DNA of 64,000 nt from Bacteroidales bacterium (GTDB lineage Bacteria > Bacteroidota > Bacteroidia > Bacteroidales > Prolixibacteraceae). This document shows, piece by piece, positions 26,072 to 35,151 of the stretch. The notes beneath the pieces were generated by a model. That model made no database searches. It saw only the letters and a list, made by a program, of their open reading frames with translations, and was not told the origin of the DNA. The stretch's first letter is position 1. Each line of letters opens with the position of its first letter. Made by a program: the position numbers and the translations under genes. Location: the NCBI GenBank assembly GCA_012719495.1, contig JAAYAG010000090.1:1-64000 (forward strand), read 5' to 3'.

Positions 26072-28567
26072 TTACTGCTTTTTATGTTTCTTGAATTCAA
26101 TAAAAATTGCTCCGGCTACAAAAATGATAAAAAAAATTGAGGAAGCCATCGAAACAGCGTTCCCTGTTTTGTACGATTGTGGTTTAAATTCAAAAACAAT
26201 CTCGTGGTTGCCTGCCGGAACAACCATTGTGCGTAAAATATAATCAGCCCGAAAATGAGCCGCCTCTTTACCATCAATACGGGCTACCCAACCTTTCGGA
26301 TAATATATTTCAGAAAAAACGGCCAACTGCGCAGTACTATTGTTCGACTGGTAGACCAACTTATTGGGAGCATACGATTTTAATACGATTGTACTCCTTT
26401 CATCGTGTCGGAATGTCTGACCGGAGACCTCTTTTTCAAAACAGCGATCGATAACTGCCGTTGCAGCCGGATTAATATCTTTTATCGCCCGCACTTCTTC
26501 ATCGGGTGTATCCACCCACTTAACATTATCGACAAACCATGCATTTCCCAGCGCAAAACGGTTGGCTACAGGGGCAATGTCCTGATCGAGGATGATGTAA
26601 CGGGTATTAAGCATGTTTAATGAGTTGGATACCGCAAGCAAGGAGTCGAGGTTTCCCAAATCGGTACGGCCCTCCATATACCGCATAATATCTTGGAACT
26701 CGCGCGAGATGTTAAAATAGATCATGTCGTTATACCTGCGCATTTTGGCTCCGTTGTTTCCACCAATCGATTTGTGGTAATACGAGGTAGAGGTGTCGGT
26801 AAACGGATCGAGACTAAGGTTCAGAACCCGATAGTTCGGATCTTTATCCTGAAGAATATAACGGTCGGCGGCTGTTGGCACGAAAACTGTTTCGGCCCGT
26901 CGTTTCGATACAAAGCAATCGTTGTTCAGATACCTGCGGTCGACAGGTAAAAGGTCGGCAAAAATTAGCACGATCCAGGCCACAAGGGCATACTGTGCTT
27001 TGAGTTTACGCTGCCAGAAAGCCCAAAGAGTAGCCGTAGCCAGTGTTACAAAAATTAGTGATCGGAAAGCATCGACCCGTACCACCGAACGGCGGTCGGC
27101 AACCAATGCATCGATAAAGGTTTGCGGCCACCCCATTTCATGAATCAGTATTTCGTCGTAACTACCTCTGAAACTTCCGACTAAACGGGGGACTATAATA
27201 AAAATCAGCGTTATACCACCGGTAATTAAAAACGAATATTTCAGGGCATTTCGGAATTTTTTCGAATCAATATTCCGGTTATAAATCTCTTTTACTGCCA
27301 ACAACCCCATGACAGACATAGCCAATTGCTGAATAACCACAATGCCCTTTACGTCCCGGAATTTGTTGTAACCCGGGAAATAATCGATCATGAAATTGGC
27401 CAGAAACGGGATATTTTTCCCCAACGACAGCAGAAACGCAACAACCACAGCCGTAACAATCCACCACTTTTCTTTTCCTTTCACGACGAAAAGCCCCAAT
27501 ACAAAAAGGAAGCAACAAAGCGCTCCGAAATAGATCGGACCACGGTTTATGGGTTGTGATCCCCAGTATAAAGGCGTATCCTTAGCCATTTGCTGTGCTG
27601 CATTTCGCCCCTGGTCTTTTTCCAAAAGCCGATATGTATCGGAACTTTCGCTGATGGGTTCACTGTTGCTCCCCCCCTTTAGCCGGGGAATAAAAGCCGT
27701 AAGCGCTTCGCCAAGGTCGTAACTATAATCGAGAATATATTCGCGGTTGAGTCCTGTCTTCTGATCATTGTTTTTGTAATTTACTTCTGATTTTCCCCGG
27801 GTTGAATACTTTCCATATTCATAAGTCGTGAGTAACGGACCAAAGGTAATCCCAACAGCGAGGAGAGCTGCCCCGAGCAATAATCCCGAGGCTTTAACGA
27901 AATCGGGTATCGTTTTCTCTTTGATAGCATAAACAAAATAGGTGATAGCCATAATCAAAACCAAAATCCCGGCATAATAGGTCATCTGCAGATGGTTTAC
28001 CGAAAGTATCAGGGTAAGTCCCACCAAAGTGATAACGGCGCCCCAAATTAGTTTTTTATGGTAGGCCATGTAAACGCCGCCGATCAAAAGTGGCAGATAC
28101 GATATTGCCTGCACTTTGGTAACATGCCCCTCGGCAAGCATTACAAAAAACCACGATGTAAATCCGTAGGCCAAAGCCCCGGCGAAACCTACCCAGGGAT
28201 TAACCCCCAAAATAAGTGCCAGCAAAAAAAAGACACAAAAATTAATCAGCACATAATTAACTGGCTTCGGAATCTGATTCATCAACGAAAAATAGAGTTG
28301 GAACACATTCCCTTTGTAATGGGTCAGGATCAGATAAGCGGGCATACCGCCAAACATGCTGTTGGTCCAGAGCGCTTCCTGTCCGGTGGCTTCTTTATAA
28401 TCTCTCAGCTCTTTCGAAGCTCCCATGAAAGTATTGTAATCACTTGCATCCAACACTTTTCCCTGAAAACAAGCGGGGAAATAAGCTACTGAAATAACGA
28501 TGAAAAGCAAAAAAATAATCAGGAAATTCTTGGTTCTTGCTGATGTTTTTACGTTCAATTTACCCAT
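26072..28567 (-). CDS. YfhO-family multi-pass membrane protein, copy 1
   Basis: 831 residues from the ATG at 28567, chosen because it matches the start and length of the paralogue at 44890 (830 residues). About 12 helices lie in the first two thirds, with motifs SMFGGMPAYLI, HVTKVQAISYLP, NHLQMTYYAGI and DYSYDLGEALTAFIPRLKGG. The C-terminal soluble part has EIYYPKGWVARIDGK and VPAGNHEIVFEFKP. YfhO proteins are GT-C-like and in Gram-positives add sugars to lipoteichoic acid; here a lipid-linked sugar transfer is plausible. It sits between pseI and ftsX. Confidence 0.88.
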   Translation of the reverse strand: MGKLNVKTSARTKNFLIIFLLFIVISVAYFPACFQGKVLDASDYNTFMGASKELRDYKEATGQEALWTNSMFGGMPAYLILTHYKGNVFQLYFSLMNQIPKPVNYVLINFCVFFLLALILGVNPWVGFAGALAYGFTSWFFVMLAEGHVTKVQAISYLPLLIGGVYMAYHKKLIWGAVITLVGLTLILSVNHLQMTYYAGILVLIMAITYFVYAIKEKTIPDFVKASGLLLGAALLAVGITFGPLLTTYEYGKYSTRGKSEVNYKNNDQKTGLNREYILDYSYDLGEALTAFIPRLKGGSNSEPISESSDTYRLLEKDQGRNAAQQMAKDTPLYWGSQPINRGPIYFGALCCFLFVLGLFVVKGKEKWWIVTAVVVAFLLSLGKNIPFLANFMIDYFPGYNKFRDVKGIVVIQQLAMSVMGLLAVKEIYNRNIDSKKFRNALKYSFLITGGITLIFIIVPRLVGSFRGSYDEILIHEMGWPQTFIDALVADRRSVVRVDAFRSLIFVTLATATLWAFWQRKLKAQYALVAWIVLIFADLLPVDRRYLNNDCFVSKRRAETVFVPTAADRYILQDKDPNYRVLNLSLDPFTDTSTSYYHKSIGGNNGAKMRRYNDMIYFNISREFQDIMRYMEGRTDLGNLDSLLAVSNSLNMLNTRYIILDQDIAPVANRFALGNAWFVDNVKWVDTPDEEVRAIKDINPAATAVIDRCFEKEVSGQTFRHDERSTIVLKSYAPNKLVYQSNNSTAQLAVFSEIYYPKGWVARIDGKEAAHFRADYILRTMVVPAGNHEIVFEFKPQSYKTGNAVSMASSIFFIIFVAGAIFIEFKKHKKQ

Positions 28568-28673
28568 GGTCATAAGTTTAGGCGCGCGACAGCAAATGTA
28601 GCGAAAAAGAGTTCTCACCCATTATAACTGTCAATGGAAACTGTTCTTTTAACGGTTTTTATGCTTCACGAAA

Positions 28674-29705
28674 TCAGAAAATGAGAGGCTCGCCCCGTTT
28701 GTAATCCAGCTTGGACAATGTTCCAATAATTTGTTTCAGGTATTTTGGATGCATCCCCAAACCCGGCCGGAGTGAGCGTACATTTTCTTCGGTGAATGGT
28801 TCTCCTGCGCTTATGTCTTTTACAACAAACAACGATCGTCCAAACTTTTGCCCGGCTATAGCCGACTCCGATAATTCATAACGGGCACTTCCCAGCGCTT
28901 GTTCCGCTTCGCGAACGGCTTTCACCATCGCTGCAAACTCTTTTTCATCGAGCGAGAAAGGTGCATCGGGAGTCTTAATTGAATTGTCGGGGACAAAGTG
29001 TTTTTCGATCATTTTAGCGCCAAGCGAAACAGCCACGATTGGGGCCACAATTCCTAACGTATGATCGGAAAGGCCAATCTCAACACCAAACTGCTTTTTC
29101 AGATCGGAAATGGTTAGCAGGTTGGCTTCGTCTAATGGAGCCGGATAAGCAGAGGTGCATTTCAGCAGGACAATGTCGTTGTTTCCCGCATCGCGACAGG
29201 TTTTTACAGCAAGCTGAATATCTTCCAGCGTGGCAATCCCCGTTGAAATGATCATCGTTCGTCCTTTCGACGCGGCGTATTCAATCAGCGGGATGTCGCG
29301 TATTTCGAACGAGGCGATTTTGTAGGCCGGCGGATTAAACTGCTCCAGGAAATCAACCGCCGTTTTATCGAAAGGCGAAGAGAAGCAAATCAGCCCTTCT
29401 TCGCGGGCAACGCGGAACAGCTCCTTGTGCCATTGCCACGGAGTGAAAGATTTTTTATACAGATCGTAGAATTTCTGCCCTTCCCAGATAGTTCCTTTCA
29501 GCAGGTTGCGAAAATACTCATTGTCGCAATCAATCGTGATGGTGTCGGGCGTGTAGGTTTGTAGTTTAACGGCATCGGCCCCGGCGCGTTTGGCTGCCCG
29601 GATGATTTCTACAGCCAGCTCAAAATGCTGGTTATGGTTGGCCGATAGCTCGGCAACAATCAGTGAGCGCCGGTCTTCTTCTGTCTTGAAATTATTGAAA
29701 AACAT
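28674..29705 (-). CDS. pseI: Pseudaminic acid synthase PseI
   Basis: 343 residues of the NeuB/PseI family, which condenses a 2,4-diacetamido-trideoxy sugar with phosphoenolpyruvate. N-terminal TIM barrel: LIVAELSANHNQHFELAVEIIRAAKRAGADAVKLQTYTPDT; middle CTSAYPAPLDEANL and GLSDHTLGIVAPIVAVSLGAKMIEKHF; C-terminal SAF (antifreeze-like) domain GRSLFVVKDISAGEPFTEENVRSLRPGLGMHP. The N-terminal SANHNQ and the NLLTISDLKKQFG segment favour PseI over NeuB. Last gene of the pse operon, 12 bp after the GNAT gene. Confidence 0.92.
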   Translation of the reverse strand: MFFNNFKTEEDRRSLIVAELSANHNQHFELAVEIIRAAKRAGADAVKLQTYTPDTITIDCDNEYFRNLLKGTIWEGQKFYDLYKKSFTPWQWHKELFRVAREEGLICFSSPFDKTAVDFLEQFNPPAYKIASFEIRDIPLIEYAASKGRTMIISTGIATLEDIQLAVKTCRDAGNNDIVLLKCTSAYPAPLDEANLLTISDLKKQFGVEIGLSDHTLGIVAPIVAVSLGAKMIEKHFVPDNSIKTPDAPFSLDEKEFAAMVKAVREAEQALGSARYELSESAIAGQKFGRSLFVVKDISAGEPFTEENVRSLRPGLGMHPKYLKQIIGTLSKLDYKRGEPLIF

Positions 29706-29716
29706 TCGGGTTCAGA

Positions 29717-30718
29717 TTAAAATGTTTTGGTTACTTTATAAAGATCGGCCTCAAGCATTATGCTAAAACCATAAAATTCGACCACTTTCAGACAAGCTAT
29801 ATTTTCGGGTTCAATAAAACCATAGATCTGTTTTACCTCAGGCCTGCGCTTCTTCAACAGTTCGATCCCCATTCCAAACATCATTTTCCCATATCCTTTC
29901 TGAAACAGGGAAGGATCGACCAGATAACTTATCCGGCCTGAATCACCATTTTCAATATCATAACGAATGGAGCCCAAGCATTGATGTTGGTTTTGGAAAA
30001 TATAGTATTCACAATTCTTGTCGTTGATTTTGTTGACGAACCATTGCTGATGTTCGGGATAGGTGATTCTATTTTTATTGAAGCTAAATTTTCGCACCAG
30101 AGGGTCGGAAGCCCATTTGAAAGTTGTCTCCATATCGGAGATGTTTGCTAACCGAAGCCGGGGATAAACAGGTTCTTTTTCATGAATAATTACGTCGGCA
30201 TACACTTCGCCACTTTTGATTTGCTTAGGCAAAAATTCTTTGCGAATAAACCCGCAGGCTTCGATGATCGGATAAATGTGAGGCCTCACATCGTAGGCAT
30301 ACGTGAAAAGTTTATTCAATCCAAGTTCAACAAACGCGACTTCATCCATGAACCCGAAAAAGATCGTCATGTATTCTTGCAGAAAATCTTTCTCCAAATG
30401 CGAGGCAATAAGAAAGGAAACTTCTGCTTTTTGCTTTTCCCAGTCGATATGGACCAAACCTCCGTAGCCCATACATTCCTCCCCTTTCAGGAACGAAAAA
30501 AGCAGTTGCTCGGGTTTGTCCTGTGTGAAAAGCGGCTGAATAATCTTATTGAAATAATTGTCCTGTTCTTCTTCTGTCAGTGGTTTACTTTGCCTTAGGT
30601 GATAAATCTGTTCATTCCTCCACCGCATAATGTCGTCCCGGTCTTCCATCCGGATAGGAACAATGGAATACGCATCGTTTCGGTAAATTTGTTTGTGAAG
30701 TATCTTGTAAGTGTTCAT
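29717..30718 (-). CDS. Tandem-GNAT acetyltransferase (probable PseH role)
   Basis: 333 residues from the ATG at 30718, chosen because the longer frame to 30877 runs into pseF and its extra 53 residues look like a shadow. Two GNAT domains: about 10-170 (YSIVPIRMEDRDDIMRWRNEQIYHLR ... SFLIASHLEKDF) and about 175-330 (RLANISDMETTFKWASDPLVRKFSFN ... SYLVDPSLFQKGYGKMMFGMGIELL). In the pse pathway PseH N-acetylates the C4 amine of UDP-4-amino-trideoxy-altrosamine. The second domain fits PseH-like GNATs best. The first may be an additional acyltransferase. No PseG-type hydrolase fold is present in it. Confidence 0.85.
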   Translation of the reverse strand: MNTYKILHKQIYRNDAYSIVPIRMEDRDDIMRWRNEQIYHLRQSKPLTEEEQDNYFNKIIQPLFTQDKPEQLLFSFLKGEECMGYGGLVHIDWEKQKAEVSFLIASHLEKDFLQEYMTIFFGFMDEVAFVELGLNKLFTYAYDVRPHIYPIIEACGFIRKEFLPKQIKSGEVYADVIIHEKEPVYPRLRLANISDMETTFKWASDPLVRKFSFNKNRITYPEHQQWFVNKINDKNCEYYIFQNQHQCLGSIRYDIENGDSGRISYLVDPSLFQKGYGKMMFGMGIELLKKRRPEVKQIYGFIEPENIACLKVVEFYGFSIMLEADLYKVTKTF

Positions 30719-30723
30719 CTGCG

Positions 30724-31416
30724 CTATGATTTGAACAGAAATTTCCATTTCATCTCTGCCAGTCTCCAATCCTCTTCCGTGTCGATATCCTGCACTTCGG
30801 TCTCGGGTAGGATGATAGCTCCTCCGTTTTTGCACCAAAGGGTTGTCTCGTTCAGAAAGGCTGGTGTTTTTACCCATACAAACGAACCGGCATCGTGATA
30901 GGCCGGCTTTAAATCCTGACTTCGGGTGCGTTCATGCTCAGGCCACATCATCTTTAGTTTTCCTTCATCGGTTATTTCCAATGAGCGCAGTATTGGATAC
31001 GAAAAGGCAACGACCGGACAAACGGAGTCAAAGTTCCCATCCACCATCTTTTGATAGGCTTCAACAATCCGGCCACTGCGGGTTAACGGAGAGGTTGGCA
31101 ACAAGCAGCAAACCGTATCGAATTCCTTTCCAGCTTTTGAGTATTCCGCGATTACTTCCAGCAGCACATCAGCCAGGGTAGCATGATCATCCGAATTTTC
31201 GGGTGAACGCAAAAATGGAACTTTTGCCCCATACCGAACCGCAATTTCGGCAATTTCGGGATCGTCGGTCGAGACCATCACTTCATCGAACAAGTCGCTT
31301 TCCATGGCCGCTTCAATGGAATAAGCCAAAACTGGCTTCCCCAGAAAATGGCGGATGTTTTTGCTGGGTATCCGTTTACTGCCGCCCCGGGCCGGTATCA
31401 CAGCAAGGTTACGCAT
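30724..31416 (-). CDS. pseF: Pseudaminic acid cytidylyltransferase PseF
   Basis: 230 residues. CMP-sialate synthetase-type: N-terminal LAVIPARGGSKRIPSKNIRHFLGKPVLAYSIEAA (CTP-binding), then LLPTSPLTRSGRIVEAYQKM and VQDIDTEEDWRLAE at the end. It activates pseudaminic acid to CMP-Pse. The R-G-G-S-K-R-I-P and D-A-G-S-F motifs are PseF/NeuA-like; context with pseB/C/I supports PseF. Overlaps pseC by 8 bp. Confidence 0.93.
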   Translation of the reverse strand: MRNLAVIPARGGSKRIPSKNIRHFLGKPVLAYSIEAAMESDLFDEVMVSTDDPEIAEIAVRYGAKVPFLRSPENSDDHATLADVLLEVIAEYSKAGKEFDTVCCLLPTSPLTRSGRIVEAYQKMVDGNFDSVCPVVAFSYPILRSLEITDEGKLKMMWPEHERTRSQDLKPAYHDAGSFVWVKTPAFLNETTLWCKNGGAIILPETEVQDIDTEEDWRLAEMKWKFLFKS

Positions 31417-32560
31417 AAAATTCTTCGATCGTTTTAATTACAAAAGATTGTTCTTCATCGGTCAGCGTTGAATAAACGGGCAAGCTCAAACAGTGCCGGT
31501 AATAGTTTTCGGCAACGGGCATATCGTCTTCTTTCCATCCAAATTGTTGATAGTAGGGCATCAAATGAACGGGAATGTAATGTACCTGTGCCATGATGTT
31601 GTTCTTTCGAAGGTGGTTGATTAATCCATCGCGGTTCTCAAATTCGGCAATGTACAGATGATACGCATGGCCTTCATTTATTTCTGGAAGACGCCTGATG
31701 AATGGTTTCCCGGCGAAAGCTTTTTCGTAGAGTGCCGCAATTTCCTTTCGCCGTTCCAGTCCGGCATCAGCACGTTTTAGTTGGCTTAATCCCAATGCAG
31801 CCGCAACGTCGGTCATGCGGTAGTTAAAGCCCAATTCCTGCATTTCGTAGTACCAGATACCATCTTTTTTTTGGTTCAAATTATGATTTTGCTGAATGCC
31901 GTGGGTTCGCAGATTGCGTAATCGCAGATAAAGTTTTTCATTGTTGGTAGTAATCATTCCACCTTCACCCGTTGTAATATGCTTTACCGGGTGAAATGAA
32001 AAGGTTGCCAAATCAGCAAAGTTTCCATTGCCGCAAAGCTGTTTCTGTCTCCGATTATCGGTGAAAAATCCCCCCGGTGCATGTGTCGCATCTTCAATAA
32101 TCCAAAGGCCAAACTCGTCAGCAAGGTTTCGGAGCGCTTCCAGATCAACAGCCCGCCCCGCAAAATCAACGGGAATAATTCCCTTGTAAGTTCCTTTGGG
32201 CGATGATTGAAGTAACTGACGAACCTTTCCGATATCCAACAGATAGGTTTCGGGATCGATGTCGGAAAAAACCACTTCACCACCACAATAACGCACACAA
32301 TTGGCCGTAGCCACAAAGGTTATGGGTGTGGTTATGATTTTATCGCCGGGCTGAATATTCAAAGCCAAGGCACTAAGGTGCAGGGCTGCTGTTCCGCCCG
32401 AAACGGCCACGGCATATTCTGATCCCTCATATTCGGCAAAAGCTTTTTCGAATTCGGCAATCTTTGGTCCCTGCGTCAGGTAGTCCGACCGAAGTACATC
32501 GTTTACAGCCTGAATGTCCTCCTCGGTAATATGTTGCCGACCGTAAGGGATCCGTTTCAT
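31409..32560 (-). CDS. pseC: PseC aminotransferase
   Basis: 383 residues, PLP-dependent DegT/DnrJ/EryC1 family. It aminates UDP-2-acetamido-2,6-dideoxy-4-hexulose to the 4-amino L-altrosamine. The PLP lysine is in SFHPVKHITTGEGG (Lys about 184), with WIIEDATHAPGG and AVSGGTAALHLSALAL. The HPVKHITTGEGGM motif is typical of PseC. I chose the ATG at 32560; the frame extends two codons to a TTG at 32566. 2 bp separate it from the pseB stop. Confidence 0.93.
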   Translation of the reverse strand: MKRIPYGRQHITEEDIQAVNDVLRSDYLTQGPKIAEFEKAFAEYEGSEYAVAVSGGTAALHLSALALNIQPGDKIITTPITFVATANCVRYCGGEVVFSDIDPETYLLDIGKVRQLLQSSPKGTYKGIIPVDFAGRAVDLEALRNLADEFGLWIIEDATHAPGGFFTDNRRQKQLCGNGNFADLATFSFHPVKHITTGEGGMITTNNEKLYLRLRNLRTHGIQQNHNLNQKKDGIWYYEMQELGFNYRMTDVAAALGLSQLKRADAGLERRKEIAALYEKAFAGKPFIRRLPEINEGHAYHLYIAEFENRDGLINHLRKNNIMAQVHYIPVHLMPYYQQFGWKEDDMPVAENYYRHCLSLPVYSTLTDEEQSFVIKTIEEFYA

Positions 32561-32562
32561 TA

Positions 32563-33579
32563 TCAATGCGGTTTAAAAGTTGGGTCGATATGTTCAACAA
32601 TGGCTTGCCGGATTGTTTCAACCGTTTCCCATTCGCTGTTGGTGGCCGAGTTGTAGCGAAACCCATCGGGAACAGCCACCGCATGGTGATGTTTCAGGTA
32701 TTCTTCTTTCGTGTGGTAATAGGATACCGATGGCAGTATGGCAAAATATTTTTCCAGGTCGATGGTTTCCAGTGCGTCGGTTCCGGTAATCAACTCTTCG
32801 TGCAGTTTTTCGCCGGGGCGCATACCCACAATTTCGGTTTTACACGAAGGGGCAATGGCTTCGGCCAGATCGGTAATGCGGTATGACGGGATTTTCGGGA
32901 CAAAAATTTCACCGCCCAAATGGTTTTCGAGGGCAAACAATACCATATCGACCCCGGCTTGCAAGGTAATGTTGAAACGGGTCATTTCGGGATGCGTAAC
33001 AGGCAGCACCCCATCGTTCCTTTTTTGAAGGAAGAACGGGACCACCGAGCCACGCGAACCCATCACATTTCCGTAACGCACCGCACTGAAACGAAGGTTG
33101 CGGCTTCCTTTTATATTATTAGCGGCGATAAACAGCTTGTCGGATACTAATTTGGTGGCGCCATAGAGGTTAATGGGCGCGCAGGCTTTGTCGGTAGAAA
33201 GGGCAACCACATCGGTAACTTCGTTAGCCAGCACCGCGTCGATCACGTTTTGTGCACCCTGAACATTCGTTTTTACACATTCATCGGGGTTGTACTCGGC
33301 CGTATCGACCTGTTTCATAGCGGCCGCATGAATGACCACATCAACCCCTTCGCAAGCACGTTTCAAGCGGGCTGCATCGCGCACATCGCCAATAAAAAAA
33401 CGCAGTTGCGGGTATATGGCCGATGGATATTGCTGCTTCAGTTCCGATTGCTTCAGTTCATCGCGCGAAAAAATGACGATCCGTTTTACCAAAGGATAGC
33501 GTAAAAGAACCGTTTCGAGAAATTTCTTTCCGAACGAGCCGGTTCCCCCGGTAATAAGAATAGATTTGTGATTGAGCAT
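32563..33579 (-). CDS. pseB: UDP-GlcNAc 4,6-dehydratase (inverting) PseB
   Basis: 338 residues from the ATG at 33579. Short-chain Rossmann protein: ILITGGTGSFGKKFLETVL (NADP-binding), then IFSRDELKQSELKQQYP, VDVVIHAAAMKQVDTAEYNPDE and a YGATKLVSDKLF motif (the modified catalytic region with Lys). C5-inverting dehydratases of the pse pathway have this MKQV-TAEYNP signature. It is the first gene of the pse operon. Upstream 33600-33777 has an inverted repeat and a duplicated 20-mer. Ends with a TGA stop. Confidence 0.94.
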   Translation of the reverse strand: MLNHKSILITGGTGSFGKKFLETVLLRYPLVKRIVIFSRDELKQSELKQQYPSAIYPQLRFFIGDVRDAARLKRACEGVDVVIHAAAMKQVDTAEYNPDECVKTNVQGAQNVIDAVLANEVTDVVALSTDKACAPINLYGATKLVSDKLFIAANNIKGSRNLRFSAVRYGNVMGSRGSVVPFFLQKRNDGVLPVTHPEMTRFNITLQAGVDMVLFALENHLGGEIFVPKIPSYRITDLAEAIAPSCKTEIVGMRPGEKLHEELITGTDALETIDLEKYFAILPSVSYYHTKEEYLKHHHAVAVPDGFRYNSATNSEWETVETIRQAIVEHIDPTFKPH

Positions 33580-33633
33580 AATTCCCGTATTGACATCCAA
33601 AAATAGGAATAATCGGGGAAATTAATCTGTGTT

Positions 33634-33694
33634 GGAGCTCAGCAAAAATGTTTGGGCTTCGTTTGCGTTGTTTCGGAGCTCAGCAGAAATGTTT
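33634..33694. repeat. Direct 20-bp repeat near pseB
   Basis: GGAGCTCAGCAAAAATGTTT at 33634-33653 recurs at 33675-33694 with one A/G difference, 41 bp apart. No function is known. It may be a leftover from duplication or a mobile fragment. Confidence 0.5.
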
Positions 33695-33697
33695 AAA

Positions 33698-33759
33698 TGC
33701 CCTGTCATCCCGGCCAATGATTCACTATTTGAATCAGATAGCAACGAGTTAACAGGGCA
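33698..33759. repeat. Nested inverted repeat between pseB and the broken aldolase gene
   Basis: TGCCCTGT (33698-33705) pairs with ACAGGGCA (33752-33759), and inside it GATTC pairs with GAATC around an eight-base loop region. No T-run follows directly, so a terminator is not clear. It could be a processing or attenuation hairpin ahead of pseB. Confidence 0.45.
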
Positions 33760-33777
33760 CTCCTGACTTCTTGCTTT

Positions 33778-34443
33778 TTAAAAGGCAACATCGTACAATC
33801 CTTCTGCATCTTCGGTGAAAGTCCGAACACTGATATCGGTCATAGGATGGGCAATAAGCTGCATTAACAATTCGGGGCCAATGGTTGCCGAATGGGCTTG
33901 CTTCATGCTTACGCGGTAAATCTGGTCGACCGTTTTAAAACTGGCGGCAAGTACTTTAGTGTTCAGTTTAAAATCGATTATATTTTTGGCAATGTCGCCC
34001 ACCACGTCAATCCCATGCGACGATATACTGTCGAGTCGGCTCACATAGGGTGCAACAAAATCGGCACCTGCTTTTGCGGCCACCAGAGCCTGTTGCTGCG
34101 TAAAAATAGCCGTAGCCGTAACGTTAATTCCGGCGTCTTTCAACATCTTCATCGCTTTGTAACCTTGTGGGGTTACCGGGATTTTGGCATAGAAATTATC
34201 GCCCAGGTCGAAGTAATTTTTATACACTTTTGCCTCGTGCACAATATCTTCAGCTTTTTTGCTCCGCACTTGCACGTGAACCATCCCGGTTCCAACAATT
34301 TTAATGATGTTGCCTATCGCTTTCGACAGTGGCTGACCCGACTGTTTTAGAATTGTTGGGTTGGTTGTCACTCCTTCGAGCGGAAAAAAATCATAGAGTT
34401 TTTACAATGCTGAAATATAAGCAGTATCGGCCATGTAAATCAT
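33778..34443 (-). pseudogene. Transaldolase-like (fructose-6-P aldolase) gene with nonsense codon 14
   Basis: The frame from an ATG at 34443 reads MIYMADTAYISAL-stop-KLYDFFPLEGVTTNPTIL and then on to 33778 without further stops, 222 codons in total. Aligned with fructose-6-phosphate aldolases of memory, D-T...A.(L/V).K.L..FFPL.GVTTNP fits residue for residue, so the TAA at 34404-34402 probably replaced a Lys codon. The catalytic Lys lies in AKIPVTPQGYKAMK. A downstream start (for example GTG at 34374, giving VTTNP...) would lose the N-terminal strand with the family Asp. The rest has normal TIM-barrel features (GADFVAPYVSRLDSI, AASFKTVDQIYR). It is either a recent pseudogene, a sequence error, or a protein restarting internally. 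Confidence 0.75.
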
Positions 34444-34573
34444 CTTCTTTCTTTTTGATCTCGGCCACAAAGGTCGGCATTCCCCGGAAGAACAGCCCTC
34501 TTTATTCAACCAAAAAATTAAGGCTTCATCTTTTTTTAAACAGAAGTGTTTTAGCCAATCGATCAATCAGAAA

Positions 34574-35098
34574 TCAGAACCCCTCGCGATGAATTTTTTC
34601 CTGCATAAGTTCTGAAAGGTCGAAGGCTTTTTTTGTTTCATCGGGATAGCCCATGGCAACCACCGAAAGAACAGCTTTCTCTTCAGGAATACCGAGCAAT
34701 GTTTTGGTGTAAGTATCGGCCATGGTAGTTGAATCGTGCTCGCGGTTATGTATCTGAACCCAACAACTTCCCAGCCCAAGCGCTTCGGCTTGCAGTTGAA
34801 GGATGATGGAAGCAATGGAACAATCTTCGACCCAGGTGTCCGACTGCTGCGGATCGCCAATGACGACAACAGCCAGCGGTGCCCCGGCAATAAGTTTTGC
34901 TCCGTGCGGTTTACATTCCGAAAGTTTCACCAAGGTTTCGGGCGTTTCAATAAAGATAAAATCCCAGTGATTCTTCCGTTTGCCTGTCGGCGACATAAGT
35001 GCCGCCTGCATCAACGATTCCACTTTCTCGGTTTCCACTTTTTGTGTGGTGAATTTCCGTTTGCTCCGCCGGTTTTGTAAAAGATGAATAAATTCCAT
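34574..35098 (-). CDS. Nitroreductase-family flavoprotein
   Basis: 174 residues from the ATG at 35098 (MEFIHLLQNRRSKRKF), a better start than 35119. FMN-binding nitroreductase fold: NRRSKRKFTTQKVE, ALMSPTGKRKNHWDFIFIE, GAPLAVVVIGD, SIILQLQAEALGLGSCWVQIHN. It would reduce nitroaromatics, quinones or other substrates with NAD(P)H. The true substrate cannot be inferred. Stands alone between the broken aldolase gene and DUF3788. Confidence 0.88.
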   Translation of the reverse strand: MEFIHLLQNRRSKRKFTTQKVETEKVESLMQAALMSPTGKRKNHWDFIFIETPETLVKLSECKPHGAKLIAGAPLAVVVIGDPQQSDTWVEDCSIASIILQLQAEALGLGSCWVQIHNREHDSTTMADTYTKTLLGIPEEKAVLSVVAMGYPDETKKAFDLSELMQEKIHREGF

Positions 35099-35151
35099 AA
35101 TTGTTGAGATAATCGACATTAAACCATCGCCCCAAAAATAAGAAACAAGAC

